This document shows positions 54,475-62,352 of a DNA stretch of 64,000 nt, piece after piece (the stretch's first letter is position 1; every line of letters starts with the position of its first letter). The position numbers and the translations under genes are program-made. This stretch comes from Rhodobacteraceae bacterium M385. Lineage in GTDB: Bacteria > Pseudomonadota > Alphaproteobacteria > Rhodobacterales > Rhodobacteraceae. The stretch is taken from assembly GCA_025141835.1 (NCBI GenBank), contig CP081102.1, positions 3,100,001 through 3,164,000 of the forward strand. The letters run 5' to 3'. Below the pieces are notes generated by a model, which was given only the letters and a program-made list of their open reading frames with translations, did not search any database and was not told the origin of the DNA.

Positions 54475-54960
54475 ATGCACCGTCGCGCTTTTCTAATCGC
54501 TACCACCGCCGCCGCCACATTGGGCGCAATGGTGCGCCCCGGCGCTGCCACGTCCCTTGCCGAAGGCCCGTTTGAAATCACCCGAACCGAGGCAGAATGG
54601 CGCAGTCTACTGAGCGATGCGGAATATGCCATCCTGCGCGAGGCGGAAACGGAACGCGCCTATACCAGCCCCCTGAACGACGAAAACCGCGCGGGCAACT
54701 TCCTGTGTGGCGGCTGTAATCTGCCAGTCTATGCCGCCGAACATAAGTTCGACAGCGGCACCGGTTGGCCCAGTTTTACCCAAGCCTTGCCCAATGCCAT
54801 TGGCACGATGGAAGACCGCAGCTCGATCTTCCAGGTTCGGACCGAGTGCCACTGCCGCCGCTGCGGCAGCCACCTTGGTCATGTTTTTGACGATGGCCCC
54901 GCCCCCACGGGCATGCGCCATTGCATCAACGGACTTGCCCTAAACTTCAGACCCGCCTGA
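54475..54960 (+). CDS. msrB: exported peptide-methionine (R)-S-oxide reductase
   Basis: MsrB reduces methionine-R-sulfoxide in proteins. The 161-residue protein has a Tat-like signal (HRRAFLIATTAAATLGAM, with the twin arginine), four zinc cysteines (C78, C81, C127, C130), and the catalytic C150 in MRHCINGLALNF. The usual MsrB resolving-site residues HKFDSGTGWPSF are present. The signal peptide implies periplasmic repair of oxidised proteins, unlike the cytoplasmic form. Confidence 0.9.
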   Translation: MHRRAFLIATTAAATLGAMVRPGAATSLAEGPFEITRTEAEWRSLLSDAEYAILREAETERAYTSPLNDENRAGNFLCGGCNLPVYAAEHKFDSGTGWPSFTQALPNAIGTMEDRSSIFQVRTECHCRRCGSHLGHVFDDGPAPTGMRHCINGLALNFRPA

Positions 54961-55085
54961 AGGCGCGGCACCGCGATCTGAGGCCCGGCGGACACAGTTT
55001 GGCGGGCTTCGGCAAATTTTTCGCGCAATATGCGCGGGCTCCGGTATAAGCTGACCCTAACGATAAAAAAGTTGAGGCAGTATTA

Positions 55086-55829
55086 ATGAGCAGCACCGAG
55101 GCGGAAGCCCCGCTCGATTCCCTTGTGAGTGGACCTGATTCTGACTGGCGCGACCGGGCGCTGGCGGACCCTGAACTGATCCTCGAAGATCGCGATTTGA
55201 TGCGCGCGTTGATCGCCGCCAATGACCGCCAGATGGGCGGAAATATCGTCGATATGCGCGGTATTGCGATGGAACGCTTGCAAAATCGCTTGGATCGGCT
55301 GGAAGACACGCACCGCTCTGTCATTGCGGCGGCTTACGAAAACCTTGCGGGCACCAACCAAATCCACCGCTCCATTATCCGCATGTTGGACGCCAAGGAG
55401 TTCACCGAATTTCTGACGCTTCTGGGCACCGATATCGCCAGCATTCTGCGCGTGGACCGGGTGCGTTTGGTGTTGGAAAGCGCCGAGGCAACCGAGACTG
55501 AAGCCCCCAAGGTGCAGAAGTTGGAAGACGTGTTGACGGTCGTGGCCCCCGGCTTCGTCAAAGATTACGTCACCGGAGGGCGCGACGTGCCCCACCGCCA
55601 GGTCAGCCTGCGGCAAGTGGGCGGCGATGCGGAGCGTATTTTCGGAGAAGCCTCGCGGTGGATTCACTCCGAAGCGTGCCTGACACTTGATCTGGGCGAA
55701 GGTCGCCTGCCCGGCCTTTTGGTCATGGGCGCCGAAGACCCGCATCAGTTCCGCCCCTCCCAAGGGACTGATTTGCTGACCTTCTTTGCAGGTGCCTTTG
55801 AGCGCCTCATGCGCGGCTGGCTCGATTGA
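55086..55829 (+). CDS. DUF484 (GAF-like) family protein
   Basis: The 247-residue protein belongs to DUF484, which has a GAF-like fold. Visible landmarks are the N-terminal DPELILEDRDLMRALI stretch, a coiled helix (MERLQNRLDRLEDTHRSVI) and the C-terminal LLVMGAEDPHQFRPSQGTDL segment typical of GAF-like domains. DUF484 genes commonly precede xerC in proteobacteria; the stop overlaps the xerC start by 3 nt, so their translation is coupled. Function unknown. Confidence 0.9.
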   Translation: MSSTEAEAPLDSLVSGPDSDWRDRALADPELILEDRDLMRALIAANDRQMGGNIVDMRGIAMERLQNRLDRLEDTHRSVIAAAYENLAGTNQIHRSIIRMLDAKEFTEFLTLLGTDIASILRVDRVRLVLESAEATETEAPKVQKLEDVLTVVAPGFVKDYVTGGRDVPHRQVSLRQVGGDAERIFGEASRWIHSEACLTLDLGEGRLPGLLVMGAEDPHQFRPSQGTDLLTFFAGAFERLMRGWLD

Positions 55830-56749
55830 GCCTGTCCCTGACCCCAGCGGTCCGGGACTTGCTGGACGCATGGCTAACCCACCTGCGCGGCGTGCGCGGG
55901 CGGGCTGAGGCCACGTTGACGGCCTATGCAGCCGATGTTGGGGAATTCCTGGCCTTTCAGGCCGACCATCTGGGCGGTGCCCCCGGCCCCGCGGGGCTGC
56001 GTGGACTACAGACGCGCGATTTGCGGGCTTGGATGGCGGCACAGCGGGCCCGAGATGTGGGCGCGAGGTCTCTGGCGCGGCGTTTGTCGGCCGTGAAGGC
56101 GTTCTACAAATGGTGGGCAGATCGTGACGGCTTTGATGCCACTGCCGTTTTATCCATGCGCGCACCCAAACACATCCGCCGCCTGCCCCGCCCCCTGACG
56201 GAAGGCGGCGCGAAGGACATGATCTCCGGCGTTGCGGATCAGGACGACCGTGATTGGGTGCAGGCCCGAGATATGGCTGTGGTAACGCTGCTATACGGCT
56301 GCGGCTTGCGGATTTCCGAGGCGCTTGGCCTTGACGCCGCCCACGCACAATTGCCCGGCGTGTTGCGCATCACCGGCAAGGGCGGAAAAGAGCGGGAGGT
56401 GCCAGTGTTGCCTGCCGCCCAAGAGGCCACGGCGAAATATGCCCGCCTTTGCCCCCATGATCTTGCCCCCGGAACACCCTTGTTTCGCGCAATCCGAGGA
56501 GGGGCCCTTGGCCCCCGCGCCGTTGCTTTGGTGATGGAGAAGACACGGATGCAGCTTGGCCTGCCCGCCACCGCCACGCCCCATGCGATGCGCCATTCCT
56601 TTGCCACCCATCTGCTGGATGCGGGCGGCGACCTGCGGGCCATTCAGGAACTTCTGGGCCATGCCTCCCTTTCCACGACGCAAGCCTACACGGCCGTGGA
56701 TACAGCACGCCTGATGGAGGTCTACAACGCCGCGCATCCCAAGGCGTGA
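55826..56749 (+). CDS. xerC: site-specific tyrosine recombinase XerC
   Basis: XerC with XerD resolves chromosome dimers at dif. The 307-residue protein has an N-terminal SAM-like domain and the full catalytic set: R162, K185, H253, R256, H279 and nucleophile Y288. The TTG start at 55826 overlaps the DUF484 stop. As a DUF484-linked core gene it is chromosomal rather than mobile. Confidence 0.93.
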   Translation: MSLSLTPAVRDLLDAWLTHLRGVRGRAEATLTAYAADVGEFLAFQADHLGGAPGPAGLRGLQTRDLRAWMAAQRARDVGARSLARRLSAVKAFYKWWADRDGFDATAVLSMRAPKHIRRLPRPLTEGGAKDMISGVADQDDRDWVQARDMAVVTLLYGCGLRISEALGLDAAHAQLPGVLRITGKGGKEREVPVLPAAQEATAKYARLCPHDLAPGTPLFRAIRGGALGPRAVALVMEKTRMQLGLPATATPHAMRHSFATHLLDAGGDLRAIQELLGHASLSTTQAYTAVDTARLMEVYNAAHPKA

Positions 56750-56809
56750 TGTTCTCTGTAAGATCACAGAAGCTTGCAAACCCGGCCACAAAAGGGCATC
56801 GAAGCTGCT

Positions 56810-57505
56810 ATGCGATTTAGAGCTTACTCCGTACATTTGTTTACCGCCGCCGGGGCATCCCTTGCGATGCTGGCGCTTTTGGAAGCCGCCCAACAAGATT
56901 GGGCGATGATGACGATCTGGCTGACTGTGGCCTTCATCGTCGATGGCATCGACGGCCCCCTGGCACGGCGCTACGACGTGACGACCAACGCGCCCGTAAT
57001 TGACGGCGTGCTTCTGGATCTGATCATCGACTTCCTTACCTATGTGATGATCCCCGCCTACGCGATTTATGGCTCGGGCCTGTTGCCGGGCTGGCCGGGC
57101 TGGCTTGTGGTGCTGCTGATCCCCTTCGCCTCATCGCTTTATTTTGCCGATACGCGGATGAAAACGGCGGACAAATCGTTCCGAGGGTTTCCGGGATGCT
57201 GGAACATGGTGGCCTTGGCCACGCTGGTGATCGTGCCGCCCCCGCCGGTGATCCTTGGCATCGTTCTGGTGCTGTCGGCGGCGCAATTCCTGAACCTGAA
57301 GTTTGTCCATCCCGTGCGCACCGCACGCTGGCGCTACGTGTCGCTGCCCGTCGCGCTGGTTTGGGTATCGTCGATCGCCTACGCCGCATGGACCGATTTC
57401 GCATCTAACCCGGTTTTGACGGCAGTGGTCACGGTCACATCTGTGTACCTGCTGGCCGCAGGCATCGCGCAACAGATCATCTACGATCGCGGCTACGCGA
57501 GGTAA
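56810..57505 (+). CDS. pcs: phosphatidylcholine synthase
   Basis: Pcs condenses choline with CDP-diacylglycerol, a route to phosphatidylcholine in alphaproteobacteria. The 231-residue membrane protein has the CDP-alcohol phosphotransferase motif spread over DGIDGPLAR...DGVLLDLIID and several membrane segments. AYSVHLFTAAGASLA, the GFPGCWNMV loop and the KFVHPVR segment match bacterial Pcs. ATG 56810 is preferred; an upstream TTG at 56774 would add twelve unlikely residues. Confidence 0.85.
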   Translation: MRFRAYSVHLFTAAGASLAMLALLEAAQQDWAMMTIWLTVAFIVDGIDGPLARRYDVTTNAPVIDGVLLDLIIDFLTYVMIPAYAIYGSGLLPGWPGWLVVLLIPFASSLYFADTRMKTADKSFRGFPGCWNMVALATLVIVPPPPVILGIVLVLSAAQFLNLKFVHPVRTARWRYVSLPVALVWVSSIAYAAWTDFASNPVLTAVVTVTSVYLLAAGIAQQIIYDRGYAR

Positions 57506-57594
57506 CGCACGGCCCCAAAGGGCCCGCGTTGTCCTGTGTGTTTTGTGGGTCTTGAGGCGATGGACGCCAAGAGGCGGGGCCAAAGGCCCGCGCT

Positions 57595-58389
57595 TTAGTC
57601 CCGCGTACGGATGACTTTGGCGAATTGATCAAAGATCGCTTCAGTGCCGCAGATCAGATGGCCATCTTCCAGAAGAGATTGATCCTCACGGATCGGCTCC
57701 ACGAAGGCACCGGCCTCACGGGCGATCAGGATACCTGCCGCGATGTCCCAAGGCTTCAGATTGTATTCCCAGTAACCCTCAAAACGCCCCGCAGCGACCC
57801 AACACAGGTCCAAAGAGGCAGCGCCGTTGCGACGCATGCCGGAACACAAAGGCATCAAACGCGCCAAATCCCGGAGGACGCCGGGCAGGTAGCGACCGCC
57901 ATCGGGGGGAAAGCCCGCCGAGAAAACCGACTCAGACATCCGTTTGCGCGCCGAGACTCGCAGGCGTTGCGTGTCGTTCAACCAAGCACCCGCACCCTTT
58001 TCGGCAAAGAACATCTCATCCTTGGCCGGGTCATATACCACGCCGGCGACAATCTCGCCCTTATGCTCCAAAGCGATGGAAATCGCCCAATGGGGCATCG
58101 CGTGGAGGAAATTGGTGGTGCCATCGAGGGGATCAACGATCCAGCGCCGGGTGGGGTCTTTGCCGATGATTTCGGCCTCTTCCTCACCCAAGAACCCGTA
58201 GTTGGGGCGCGCGGCCATCAGTTCTTCCTTGATGACCTGCTGCGCCGCCCGGTCCGCGCGGCTCACGAAGTCGCCCGGGCCCTTGGACGAGACCTGCAAC
58301 TGCTCGACTTCACGGAAGTCTTTTTGCAGAGACCGCGCCGCCATACGGGCGGCTTTGATCATCACGTTGAGATTGGCGGAGCCTTGCAT
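57595..58389 (-). CDS. suhB: inositol-1-monophosphatase family protein
   Basis: This 264-residue Mg-dependent phosphatase has the GEEEAE metal site, the DPLDGTTNFLHAMPHW motif and the C-terminal WDIAAGILIAREAGA segment. SuhB homologues hydrolyse inositol phosphates and in E. coli also bind NusA-RNA polymerase. AAGGAAA lies just upstream of the ATG at 58389, which gives the start MQGSANLNVMIKAARMAAR. Alternative identity: another FIG-superfamily phosphatase. Confidence 0.9.
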   Translation of the reverse strand: MQGSANLNVMIKAARMAARSLQKDFREVEQLQVSSKGPGDFVSRADRAAQQVIKEELMAARPNYGFLGEEEAEIIGKDPTRRWIVDPLDGTTNFLHAMPHWAISIALEHKGEIVAGVVYDPAKDEMFFAEKGAGAWLNDTQRLRVSARKRMSESVFSAGFPPDGGRYLPGVLRDLARLMPLCSGMRRNGAASLDLCWVAAGRFEGYWEYNLKPWDIAAGILIAREAGAFVEPIREDQSLLEDGHLICGTEAIFDQFAKVIRTRD

Positions 58390-58454
58390 CGGATTTCCTT
58401 CTAAGTCAGGCGCGATCCTATAGACCTCGTACCTGCCCGTGCCAAGGGGCGCAC

Positions 58455-58497
58455 CAAACTCTTGCAAGAGTTTGTCCAGACCTTTGCAAAGGTCTGG
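58455..58497. repeat. twin perfect palindromes centred on TTGCAA
   Basis: A 20-bp palindrome at 58455-58474 (arms CAAACTCTTG/CAAGAGTTTG) is followed one base later by a 22-bp palindrome at 58476-58497 (arms CCAGACCTTTG/CAAAGGTCTGG). Both have TTGCAA (or TTTGCAAA) at the centre. They lie between the metR stop and suhB on the minus strand. As hairpins they would have short loops, so they may act as 3' ends or as dimer-binding sites. No T-run. Confidence 0.85.
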
Positions 58498-58503
58498 GGT
58501 GGT

Positions 58504-59412
58504 CTAGGCGCGCCGTTGCAGTTTTGGCGGCTCGGTTCGGCAGAGTTTCAGGACGTGGGACATAAAGGGTTTCGCGGTGTCCTCAGACCGTGTCGCGCCG
58601 TAGAGGCGGCGGGTCAGGCCGGTTTCAGTCAGGGATTTTGTGACGAGGGATTGGCTGCCCGCGGCGTCGCGAACGACCCAATCAGGCAGAACCGACACGC
58701 CGCGCCCCGAGGCCACAAGCAGCAAAATCACGGCAGAGAGTTCCACTTGCCGCACGGCCTTGGGCTCGATCCCCGCAGGGAAAAGCAGTTGGCTGAACAC
58801 ATCAAGGCGCGGTCGATCCACGGGGTAGGTGATCAGCGTCTGATCGGCGAAGTCTTCGGCCTCGATGAAGGGTTTGGCGGCCAGCGGATGGTCGGCGGCG
58901 CAAACGAAGACGGGTTCATAGTCGAACAAAGGGGTAAAATCGGTGCCCGGGATGTCTTCAGGATCGCTGGAGACGACCATATCCACATCTTGGCGGTTGA
59001 GGGCGGGAAGCGCCTCAAATTGCAGGCCGGGGCGGATATCGACGTCCACGTCGGGCCACGTCTGGCGGAAGGCCTCCAGCACCGGAAGCAGCCAATCGAA
59101 GCAGGCGTGGCATTCGATCGCGATATGGAGTCGCCCGGATTTACCGGCACGCAATCCAGTGAAGTCTTCCTCCAGGGCCGCGACACGGGGCAGGACCTCT
59201 TCGGCGAGGCGCAGCATCTTCATCCCCGCAGGTGACAAACGCATGGGTTTAGAGCGGCGAATGAAAAGCTCTAGCCCTGCCTGATCTTCCAGCCCTTTGA
59301 TCTGATGGCTCAGCGCACTTTGGGTAATGTGCAGGCTGTCAGCGGCCTTCGCCAGGCCGCCCTCTTCATGGATGGCCTTGATGGTGCGCAGGTGGCGAAA
59401 CTCGATATGCAT
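58504..59412 (-). CDS. metR: LysR-type regulator, MetR-like
   Basis: MetR senses homocysteine and activates methionine-synthesis genes. The 302-residue protein has the N-terminal winged helix-turn-helix (KAADSLHITQSALSHQIKGL) and a substrate-binding domain. It resembles E. coli MetR in IAIECHACFDWLLPVLEAF, the FDYEPVFVCAADHPLAAKP region and the TYPVDRPRLDVF stretch. It is divergent from metF with 93 nt between them, the classical metR/target layout, so regulation of metF is likely. Confidence 0.88.
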   Translation of the reverse strand: MHIEFRHLRTIKAIHEEGGLAKAADSLHITQSALSHQIKGLEDQAGLELFIRRSKPMRLSPAGMKMLRLAEEVLPRVAALEEDFTGLRAGKSGRLHIAIECHACFDWLLPVLEAFRQTWPDVDVDIRPGLQFEALPALNRQDVDMVVSSDPEDIPGTDFTPLFDYEPVFVCAADHPLAAKPFIEAEDFADQTLITYPVDRPRLDVFSQLLFPAGIEPKAVRQVELSAVILLLVASGRGVSVLPDWVVRDAAGSQSLVTKSLTETGLTRRLYGATRSEDTAKPFMSHVLKLCRTEPPKLQRRA

Positions 59413-59418
59413 ATGAAA

Positions 59419-59435
59419 CTCATGTTGATGATGAG
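59419..59435. promoter_or_regulatory. candidate MetR/LysR operator
   Basis: CTCAT-N7-ATGAG (59419-59423 and 59431-59435) is a perfect inverted repeat in the metR-metF intergenic region, 7 bp from the metR start codon. LysR-type proteins bind interrupted palindromes of this size. It does not match the E. coli TGAA-N5-TTCA consensus exactly, so the assignment is tentative. Confidence 0.45.
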
Positions 59436-59505
59436 AGTTATGAATTTGCTGATTGGCGCCATCTATGCGACATCCAGTTGCGACATATCAAGGATCCTTT
59501 CCGTC

Positions 59506-60372
59506 ATGACCCAACCTGCCGTCTCATTCGAGTTTTTTCCGCCCAAGTCGCTGGAGGGGTCGTTCAAGCTTTGGGAGACGCTTGGCGTCCTGGCTCCGCT
59601 GAAGCCGGATTTCGTGTCCGTCACCTACGGGGCGGGCGGCACGACTCGGAAGTTGACCCACGAGGCCGTCACCGCCATCGACTCCAATTTTGGCGTACCT
59701 GTGGCCGCGCATTTGACCTGCGTGGATGCAACACGCGCGGAGACGTTGGATATCGCAGAGCAATATGCCGAGGCCGGCATTTCGCAGATCGTCGCATTGC
59801 GGGGCGACCCACCCAAAGGGGCGGATGGTTTTACGGCGCATCCCGAGGGGTTCGGGTCGTCGGTCGAATTGATCGAGGCACTGGCCAAAACGGGCAAGTT
59901 CGAGATTCGCGTAGGCGCCTACCCCGATCCCCATCCAGAGGCTGGGTCGATGCAGGAGTGCGTCGATTATTTGAAGCGAAAGATTGATGCGGGGGCGACG
60001 TCGGCGATCACGCAGTTCTTCTTCGAGGCGGACACGTTCTTCCGCTTCCGCGATGCCTGCGCCGCGGCCGGAATAGGCGCGCCGATCCTGCCGGGCGTCC
60101 TGCCGATTGAGAATTGGCCCCGCGCACGCCGCTTCGCCAGCGCCTGCGGCACGGTTATTCCGCAGTGGTTGGATGACACCTATGCCAGCGCGATCCGAGA
60201 TGATCGGGCGGACTTGTTATCCACGGCGATCTGCACCGAATTATGCACCGACCTGATCGAGGGCGGGGCGGAGCACTTGCATTTCTACACGCTGAACCGG
60301 CCCGAGCTGACAAGGGATGTTTGCGCGGCCTTGGGCATCGCTCCGAAGGTAGCGTTGGCTGAGGTGGCGTAG
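59506..60372 (+). CDS. metF: methylenetetrahydrofolate reductase
   Basis: MetF reduces 5,10-methylene-THF to 5-methyl-THF for methionine synthesis. The 288-residue TIM-barrel flavoprotein has FEFFPPKSLEG near the start, VSVTYGAGGTTR, VALRGDPPKG and ATSAITQFFFEAD. ATG 59506 gives MTQPAVSFEFFPPK; the longer frame overlaps the metR operator. Length is normal. Confidence 0.95.
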   Translation: MTQPAVSFEFFPPKSLEGSFKLWETLGVLAPLKPDFVSVTYGAGGTTRKLTHEAVTAIDSNFGVPVAAHLTCVDATRAETLDIAEQYAEAGISQIVALRGDPPKGADGFTAHPEGFGSSVELIEALAKTGKFEIRVGAYPDPHPEAGSMQECVDYLKRKIDAGATSAITQFFFEADTFFRFRDACAAAGIGAPILPGVLPIENWPRARRFASACGTVIPQWLDDTYASAIRDDRADLLSTAICTELCTDLIEGGAEHLHFYTLNRPELTRDVCAALGIAPKVALAEVA

Positions 60373-60373
60373 T

Positions 60374-60438
60374 GGGGGCTAGCCCCCTTGGCGGCCTGAA
60401 GGCCACCCACCCCCAGAGGTGTATGGCCAAGGTGAAGG
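60374..60438 (+). repeat. 3'-end intergenic repeat, copy D, with hairpins
   Basis: A GGGGGCTAGCCCCC palindrome begins at 60374, followed by GGCC-TGAA-GGCC, then GAGGTGTATGGCCAAGGTGA at 60416-60435. The conserved part matches copy A. It fills most of the gap between metF and the thioesterase gene. Confidence 0.7.
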
Positions 60439-60471
60439 CATGGGTTGCGCTTTGACAAGGAGCGTGGCGCT

Positions 60472-61002
60472 ATGGCGAGAGCCATATTGGAGACGCCCAT
60501 GGGAGAGCCCTTTTTTGCCCGAGAGCCGGCGGATTTGCCGACGATGGAGGAGACTCTTACGCGTTCAGGGTTGGAGTTCATGCAAGCGATTTTGCGGGGC
60601 GAGATTTCGAACCCACCAATTGGGCGCGCCCTTGGCTACATGTTGCACGAGGTCGAGGAGGGGCGCGTCGTGTTCCGGGGCACCCCGACATTCGAGACAC
60701 TCAACCCGTTGGGCACGGTGCATGGCGGTTGGTACGGGACGCTACTAGATAGTGCCATGGCCTGCGCGGTGATGACCAAAGTGCCTAGGGGAAGCATTTA
60801 TACGACCCTTGAGTATAAGGTGAACATCACCCGTTCGATCCCCATAGGACGAGAGATCGCGGCGGAGGGCGTGGTCTCCCATAGCGGACGCAGCACCGGG
60901 GTGGCGGAAGGCACTATCCGAGATGCTGAGACGGGTAAGCTGTATGCCACAGGCTCCACCACCTGTCTGATTATGCCCGCCCCCATCAAGCCCGGCACTT
61001 GA
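60472..61002 (+). CDS. PaaI-type hotdog thioesterase
   Basis: The 176-residue protein is a hotdog-fold acyl-CoA thioesterase of the PaaI type: the long helix region HGGWYGTLLDSAMACAVM carries the HGG motif and an acidic residue (D) in the catalytic helix, followed by the STTCLIM-type C-terminal strand. The substrate is unknown. ATG 60472 has AAGGAG 8 nt upstream. It precedes argD by 81 nt. Confidence 0.85.
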   Translation: MARAILETPMGEPFFAREPADLPTMEETLTRSGLEFMQAILRGEISNPPIGRALGYMLHEVEEGRVVFRGTPTFETLNPLGTVHGGWYGTLLDSAMACAVMTKVPRGSIYTTLEYKVNITRSIPIGREIAAEGVVSHSGRSTGVAEGTIRDAETGKLYATGSTTCLIMPAPIKPGT

Positions 61003-61083
61003 CCCTATAAGCATCGTTGAATTGACTACAACGCCACGTCAGTGCAACACAGGCGCTTGTCTAACCCCCATGGAGTCCGGTCG

Positions 61084-62271
61084 ATGATTTCGCCAGTCCT
61101 ACCAAGCTATTCCCGCGCAAACCTGTCATTCGTCAAAGGCGAAGGCTCTTGGCTGGTGGAAGCAGACGGGCGACGTTTTCTGGATTTTGCCAGTGGGATT
61201 GCCGTGATGTCTTTGGGCCATGGTCACCCCAAGGTCGTTGGTGCGTTGACCGACCAAGCTAATGCGCTATGGCACACGTCGAACCTTTACGAGGTACCGC
61301 AACAAAAAGCGCTGGCCGAGAGGTTGGTGGAGCATACCTTCGCCGACACCGTCTTCTTCTGCAACTCGGGCACTGAGGCGGCAGAACTGTCCATCAAGAT
61401 GGCCCGGAAATACCGGACTGAAACCGGCGCCCCCGAACGGATGGGTATCCTGACTTTTGAAGGGGCGTTCCACGGACGCTCTCTCGGGGCGATATCTGCG
61501 GCGGGGTCTGAGAAGCTGACCAAGGGGTTCGGCCCCCTTCTCGATGGTTTCCAAACGCTGCCCTTCGATATCGACGACGAGGCCCTGCGCGATGCAGCTT
61601 CCCAGCCGAACATCGGCGCCATCATGCTGGAGCCGATCCAGGGCGAAGGCGGCATCCGGCCGTTCTCCGACCAACGGCTTAAGGATATTCGCGCCCTGTG
61701 CGATGAACTCGGGCTCCTGCTGATCCTTGATGAAATCCAATGCGGCGTGGGCCGGACCGGCAAACTTTTCGCGCACGAATGGGCGGGGATCAGCCCTGAC
61801 ATCATGCTGGTCGCCAAAGGCATCGGTAGCGGTTTCCCCCTCGGGGCACTTCTCGCCACGGAAAAGGCTGCCCAGGGCATGACCGCAGGCACCCATGGGT
61901 CCACCTATGGCGGCAACCCCTTGGGCTGCGCTGTGGGCGGCGCCGTGATGGATGTGATAACCGAGGACGGCTTCTTGGATGCCGTTAACGCCAAGGCGGG
62001 CTTCCTACGCCAGAAACTCGAAGGTCTCGTGGCCGCGCACCCCACCATCTTCGAGAGCGTCCGCGGCCAAGGCCTGATCCTCGGCCTCACCTGCAAGATC
62101 CCCCCCACCGATGTGGTGGCCGAGGGTTACAAGCACGACGTTCTCACCGTGCCTGCCGCCGACAACGCCCTGCGCATTCTTCCTGCCCTCACCATCACGG
62201 AAGCGGAAATCTCCCAAGGCATTGACCGCCTCGACGCCACCGCCACGGCGCTTGAGGCGCGCGCCGCCTAA
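61084..62271 (+). CDS. argD: acetylornithine aminotransferase
   Basis: ArgD makes N-acetylornithine in arginine synthesis. The 395-residue fold-type I PLP enzyme has the phosphate-loop NSGTEAAE, the DEIQCGVGRTG acid motif and the PLP lysine K245 (VAKGIGSGFPLGA). GGAG at 61072-61075 precedes the ATG. argF follows, so the two arginine genes form a pair; the family also includes other acyl-ornithine or succinyl-DAP aminotransferases. Confidence 0.93.
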   Translation: MISPVLPSYSRANLSFVKGEGSWLVEADGRRFLDFASGIAVMSLGHGHPKVVGALTDQANALWHTSNLYEVPQQKALAERLVEHTFADTVFFCNSGTEAAELSIKMARKYRTETGAPERMGILTFEGAFHGRSLGAISAAGSEKLTKGFGPLLDGFQTLPFDIDDEALRDAASQPNIGAIMLEPIQGEGGIRPFSDQRLKDIRALCDELGLLLILDEIQCGVGRTGKLFAHEWAGISPDIMLVAKGIGSGFPLGALLATEKAAQGMTAGTHGSTYGGNPLGCAVGGAVMDVITEDGFLDAVNAKAGFLRQKLEGLVAAHPTIFESVRGQGLILGLTCKIPPTDVVAEGYKHDVLTVPAADNALRILPALTITEAEISQGIDRLDATATALEARAA

Positions 62272-62280
62272 CCCTTCCTC

Positions 62281-62324
62281 GTTCTTCAAATATTCCCGGG
62301 GGGTCCGGGGGGCTGGCCCCCCGG
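62281..62324 (-). repeat. 3'-end intergenic repeat, divergent copy E
   Basis: A CCGGGGGGC/GCCCCCCGG stem (62305-62324) and, on the minus strand, CCCCCCGGGAATATTTGAAG follow the argD stop by about 10 nt. The hairpin plus C-run plus A/T-rich tail copies the layout of copies A-D, but the conserved tail is only loosely similar. Confidence 0.5.
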
Positions 62325-62352
62325 TGCGTCCGCCAGCCACAAGCGACATATC

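Noticed and set aside
55826..56749. Integrase of a mobile element
   Set aside because: The tyrosine recombinase is coupled to DUF484, as chromosomal xerC usually is, and no attachment repeats or phage genes flank it.
57506..57594. Possible terminator between pcs and suhB
   Set aside because: Two GGCCC-type short stems are present, but each has mismatches or bulges and there is no T-run, so I do not call a terminator.
59413..59505. SAM-responsive riboswitch before metF
   Set aside because: The gap is only 93 nt and holds the metR start; I see no SAM-II or SAH-type pseudoknot elements, and a MetR-type operator explains the layout better.
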